Assembly (NCBI GenBank): GCA_900660155.1
Contig: CABFPE010000050.1
Location: 1,686,016-1,729,124, forward strand
Direction of reading: 5' to 3'
DNA length: 43,109 nt
DNA from: Hofstenia miamia
Lineage: Eukaryota > Xenacoelomorpha > Acoela > Hofsteniidae
Shown: positions 40,769 to 43,109 of the stretch, one piece after another
Numbering within the stretch: the stretch's first letter is position 1
Layout: every line of letters begins with the position of its first letter
Translations under genes and position numbers: made by a program
The notes under the pieces: generated by a model
Seen by the model: only the letters and a program-made list of their open reading frames with translations
Told to the model about the DNA's origin: nothing
Databases searched by the model: none

Positions 40769-43109
40769 TTACCATATTTACCAACATGAAAACAACTAGT
40801 CAACATGAAAAGCGTGTGATCTGGCCAATAAATAACAACAACTACTGACTGATGTTACATTGAACTTAATCCCTTGGTTAATGGGGCAGAATTACATTGT
40901 GTCATGATTTCATGAACAATAGATAAAATAGATATAACCTCATTTCCTTGTTTAGTAAATTAAACAATAATTAACAATTGATTAATGTATACATATGTTA
41001 ATCTCTTCTTCTTTGATCACTGGTGATACAAGTTTTTTCTATCAAATCAAAGGCATCAGATTAACAATTCATTATATAGTTAGACAGTGTATAAATTAGT
41101 TATTGATTACATATTTGGACAAAATTCTAAAAATCATTCCTTGTTAAGGCATTCACTGTCCACTTGCATAATTAAATTACTAGGTGTTTAATAGCAATCT
41201 TTGATTCATTAAGGCATTAATAACCATTAATTGATTGTTATGTGCACCATCCATGTCCATCTGTAAAGTCACCACCACCATATCCACATAGAAATTTAGC
41301 TAATTACTTTCATAACAATATCTGATAATTTCAAGTATATTAAAGAACAATTAAACTCCACTAGTTTATTGATACTGATTTCTATTACAGTTTAGTTTTT
41401 CATTATGACAATTCTCTATACCATCAACCGGGGTGACTCAGGCCAGTCGAGGTGACTCAGGCCACTTGACAAAAAAAAGATTTTCTCAACTTTGTACCTG
41501 GATTACACCAATTAATATAATTTTGGGAGTTTTTTTAATAAATATTATTATTCTACAATTATTTAGGAATTACTAATTCAAGGTTAGCTGCTCTGCAGTC
41601 ATTTGGTGCGTGGAAACTTTTTTTTCAAAATGGCCGACCAAAACATGTGAATTTTGTCCTGCAGAAGTGAGCTGCAAACTTTCATTGCCACAGAATAAAA
41701 TACATCAGGTAAGCATCTCAAATAACTTTTAACTGCTTCATAAAGAGTGTTTACAANCGCTATCAAAAGTTCAAATATTTATCGTAGAGAATATATCATA
41801 TCTCCCAATGACATTCTTAGGCATGCAAATTACAAAAAACCCAAAAAATTCCAACACTTGATTTAAAATTGCAGCTTATCTACATAATTACATTTGGACA
41901 TTCCAAGAAAGACTCCTTACATTTATATGATCACTAAAAATCAGAAAAAGTGATTTCAATGTGCAATTTGAGCCCATGAGAGTGATTCTTTAGCGGAATT
42001 TTTTACTAGCGATTTCAAATGCATGAGTAAGTAAAAAAATTGAGCCTGTCAGATTAATCTGGCCTGGGTTGGCAATATACCTAAATTTTATTCATTTACC
42101 AAGGTCTATGGTCTACATATCCTAGCCAAATTATCATCTACTTAATATAACCATGAACAAAAAAAGTGATGTATGCTAAAATGAAAAATACTAAAAATAT
42201 TTTAAGGCATCCTGTAAATTTGTTCGAATGTGACACAATATTCTCTATGTAAAACAATCCAATGTTTGAAAATGAGGTAGTCGCTGTTGCAACTAAAAAA
42301 ATATGTTTATGACAAAATTCCGCCAATATGGTTATTATCAAAATCTTCAATATTAAAAATATTTTCTTTGAAAATTGTGACTTTACTAAAGTGTGATTAG
42401 CAAATATTCTTCACAAATGTCAATTGAATATCTATTGCAAAACGTCATTATTCACGTATATGTAGGAATTGCCTTATACTGCAACTGCATTGTGAAAAAT
42501 TTTCGGCTCCTAAATTTATTACAATATTGGCAGAGCATTATATATTATTAACAATACACCATTGCAAGCTCTTTTTGAACACTAGACCTACGTGCATATA
42601 ATTTAAGCATCGCTAATTCAGCAAGCTTTTTTTATTGATATTTTATTGCTTAAGTCTGAAACTAATACAAATTTCGAATATTTGAACAATTCTCAATGCT
42701 AATATTGTCGTAGTTTAATTCTGCTTAAAATACTAAGAATGAAACTAATAAATTGTCAAACAAACTGTGCAAACTTATTTTGTAGCTATGCAATGAGTGC
42801 AACAAAAAGCTTGTTTTCTCTATGTAAGTCATCTATTAAAATATTTTTTAAAGCTATATACATGTATATATATATATATTAACGGACACCTATGATCAGA
42901 AATATTTATGCATGAACAGCAACCTAAAGAAAAAATTTTTTACATACAACTAAGAACACAACATCCTAAAATAGGCGAAGCTTTAACCATCAAGCAAACA
43001 AAGAAATATCAATTCCCTAAATAAGCAACAAAGAATGATAACATTAAATTTATTTTAGTGTGCATGCAGTAATTTTGTATTATAATAGTGTAGTCAATTG
43101 TAAATATTT
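40769..43109. other. Intergenic; no supported gene
   Basis: Contains a short tandem ggtgactcaggcca (41431-41463), an ambiguous base at 41757 and a (TA)n tract near 42861-42880. The 70-codon minus-strand frame at 42138-42350 is hydrophobic and unassigned, probably chance. Confidence 0.35.

Overview
The window looks like nuclear DNA of an invertebrate animal. It is very A+T-rich by eye, gene-poor, rich in (AT)n tracts, and scattered with remnants of animal-type transposons (Tc1/mariner, hAT, piggyBac, a LINE 3' end, a Ty3-like integrase region). Introns carry GT/AG signals. I cannot name the species. There is no rRNA, tRNA, operon or CRISPR array that I can support. Most short open frames here are chance frames or pieces of mobile elements.

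The main gene is a split gene on the minus strand, about 1,875-25,762, which I assembled by reading splice sites on the reverse strand. Exon 1 (25,660-25,762) encodes a signal peptide. Exon 2 (23,691-24,188) encodes a 166-residue secreted domain with 13 cysteines and five N-glycosylation sequons. Exon 3 (22,438-22,488) is a 51-bp Cys-rich micro-exon. Downstream lie at least eight micro-exons of 33-39 bp (16,083; 15,798; 10,145; 9,860; 3,815; 3,517; 3,424; 1,875) that encode a Ser/Thr-rich, mucin-like stalk. Every internal exon I accept has phase 1 at both ends, a length divisible by 3, and a final single G that completes an Asp, Glu or Gly codon with the next exon, so any subset can be spliced in frame. 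The layout resembles the micro-exon genes (MEGs) of parasitic flatworms, but the domain is unfamiliar to me. The 3' end lies beyond position 1.

The stalk part has grown by duplication. A block with two micro-exons (9,400-10,294) is repeated nearly identically at 15,354-16,232, its flank recurs at 10,754 and 15,189, and a smaller ~93-bp exon-plus-intron unit is tandemly duplicated at 3,392-3,580.

Within the long intron between exon 3 and the stalk exons, on the plus strand, is an intact intronless 573-residue frame (20,219-21,940). It belongs to a multicopy zinc-finger family of invertebrate genomes and is probably from a mobile element. Upstream of exon 1 is a 102-bp near-perfect hairpin (25,841-25,942).

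From 26 kb to the end the window is mainly transposon debris: a hAT-like element with an 8-bp target duplication (27,727-28,455), a nested pair of hAT-like elements (29,701-31,165), a LINE 3' end (31,166-31,320), a dead mariner fragment (about 35,100-35,340), a broken Ty3-like integrase region (about 36,317-37,371), a Tc1 5' part (37,726-38,175) and a piggyBac-type MITE (38,508-38,743). Two single ambiguous bases (37,725 and 41,757) mark uncertain points in the assembly.
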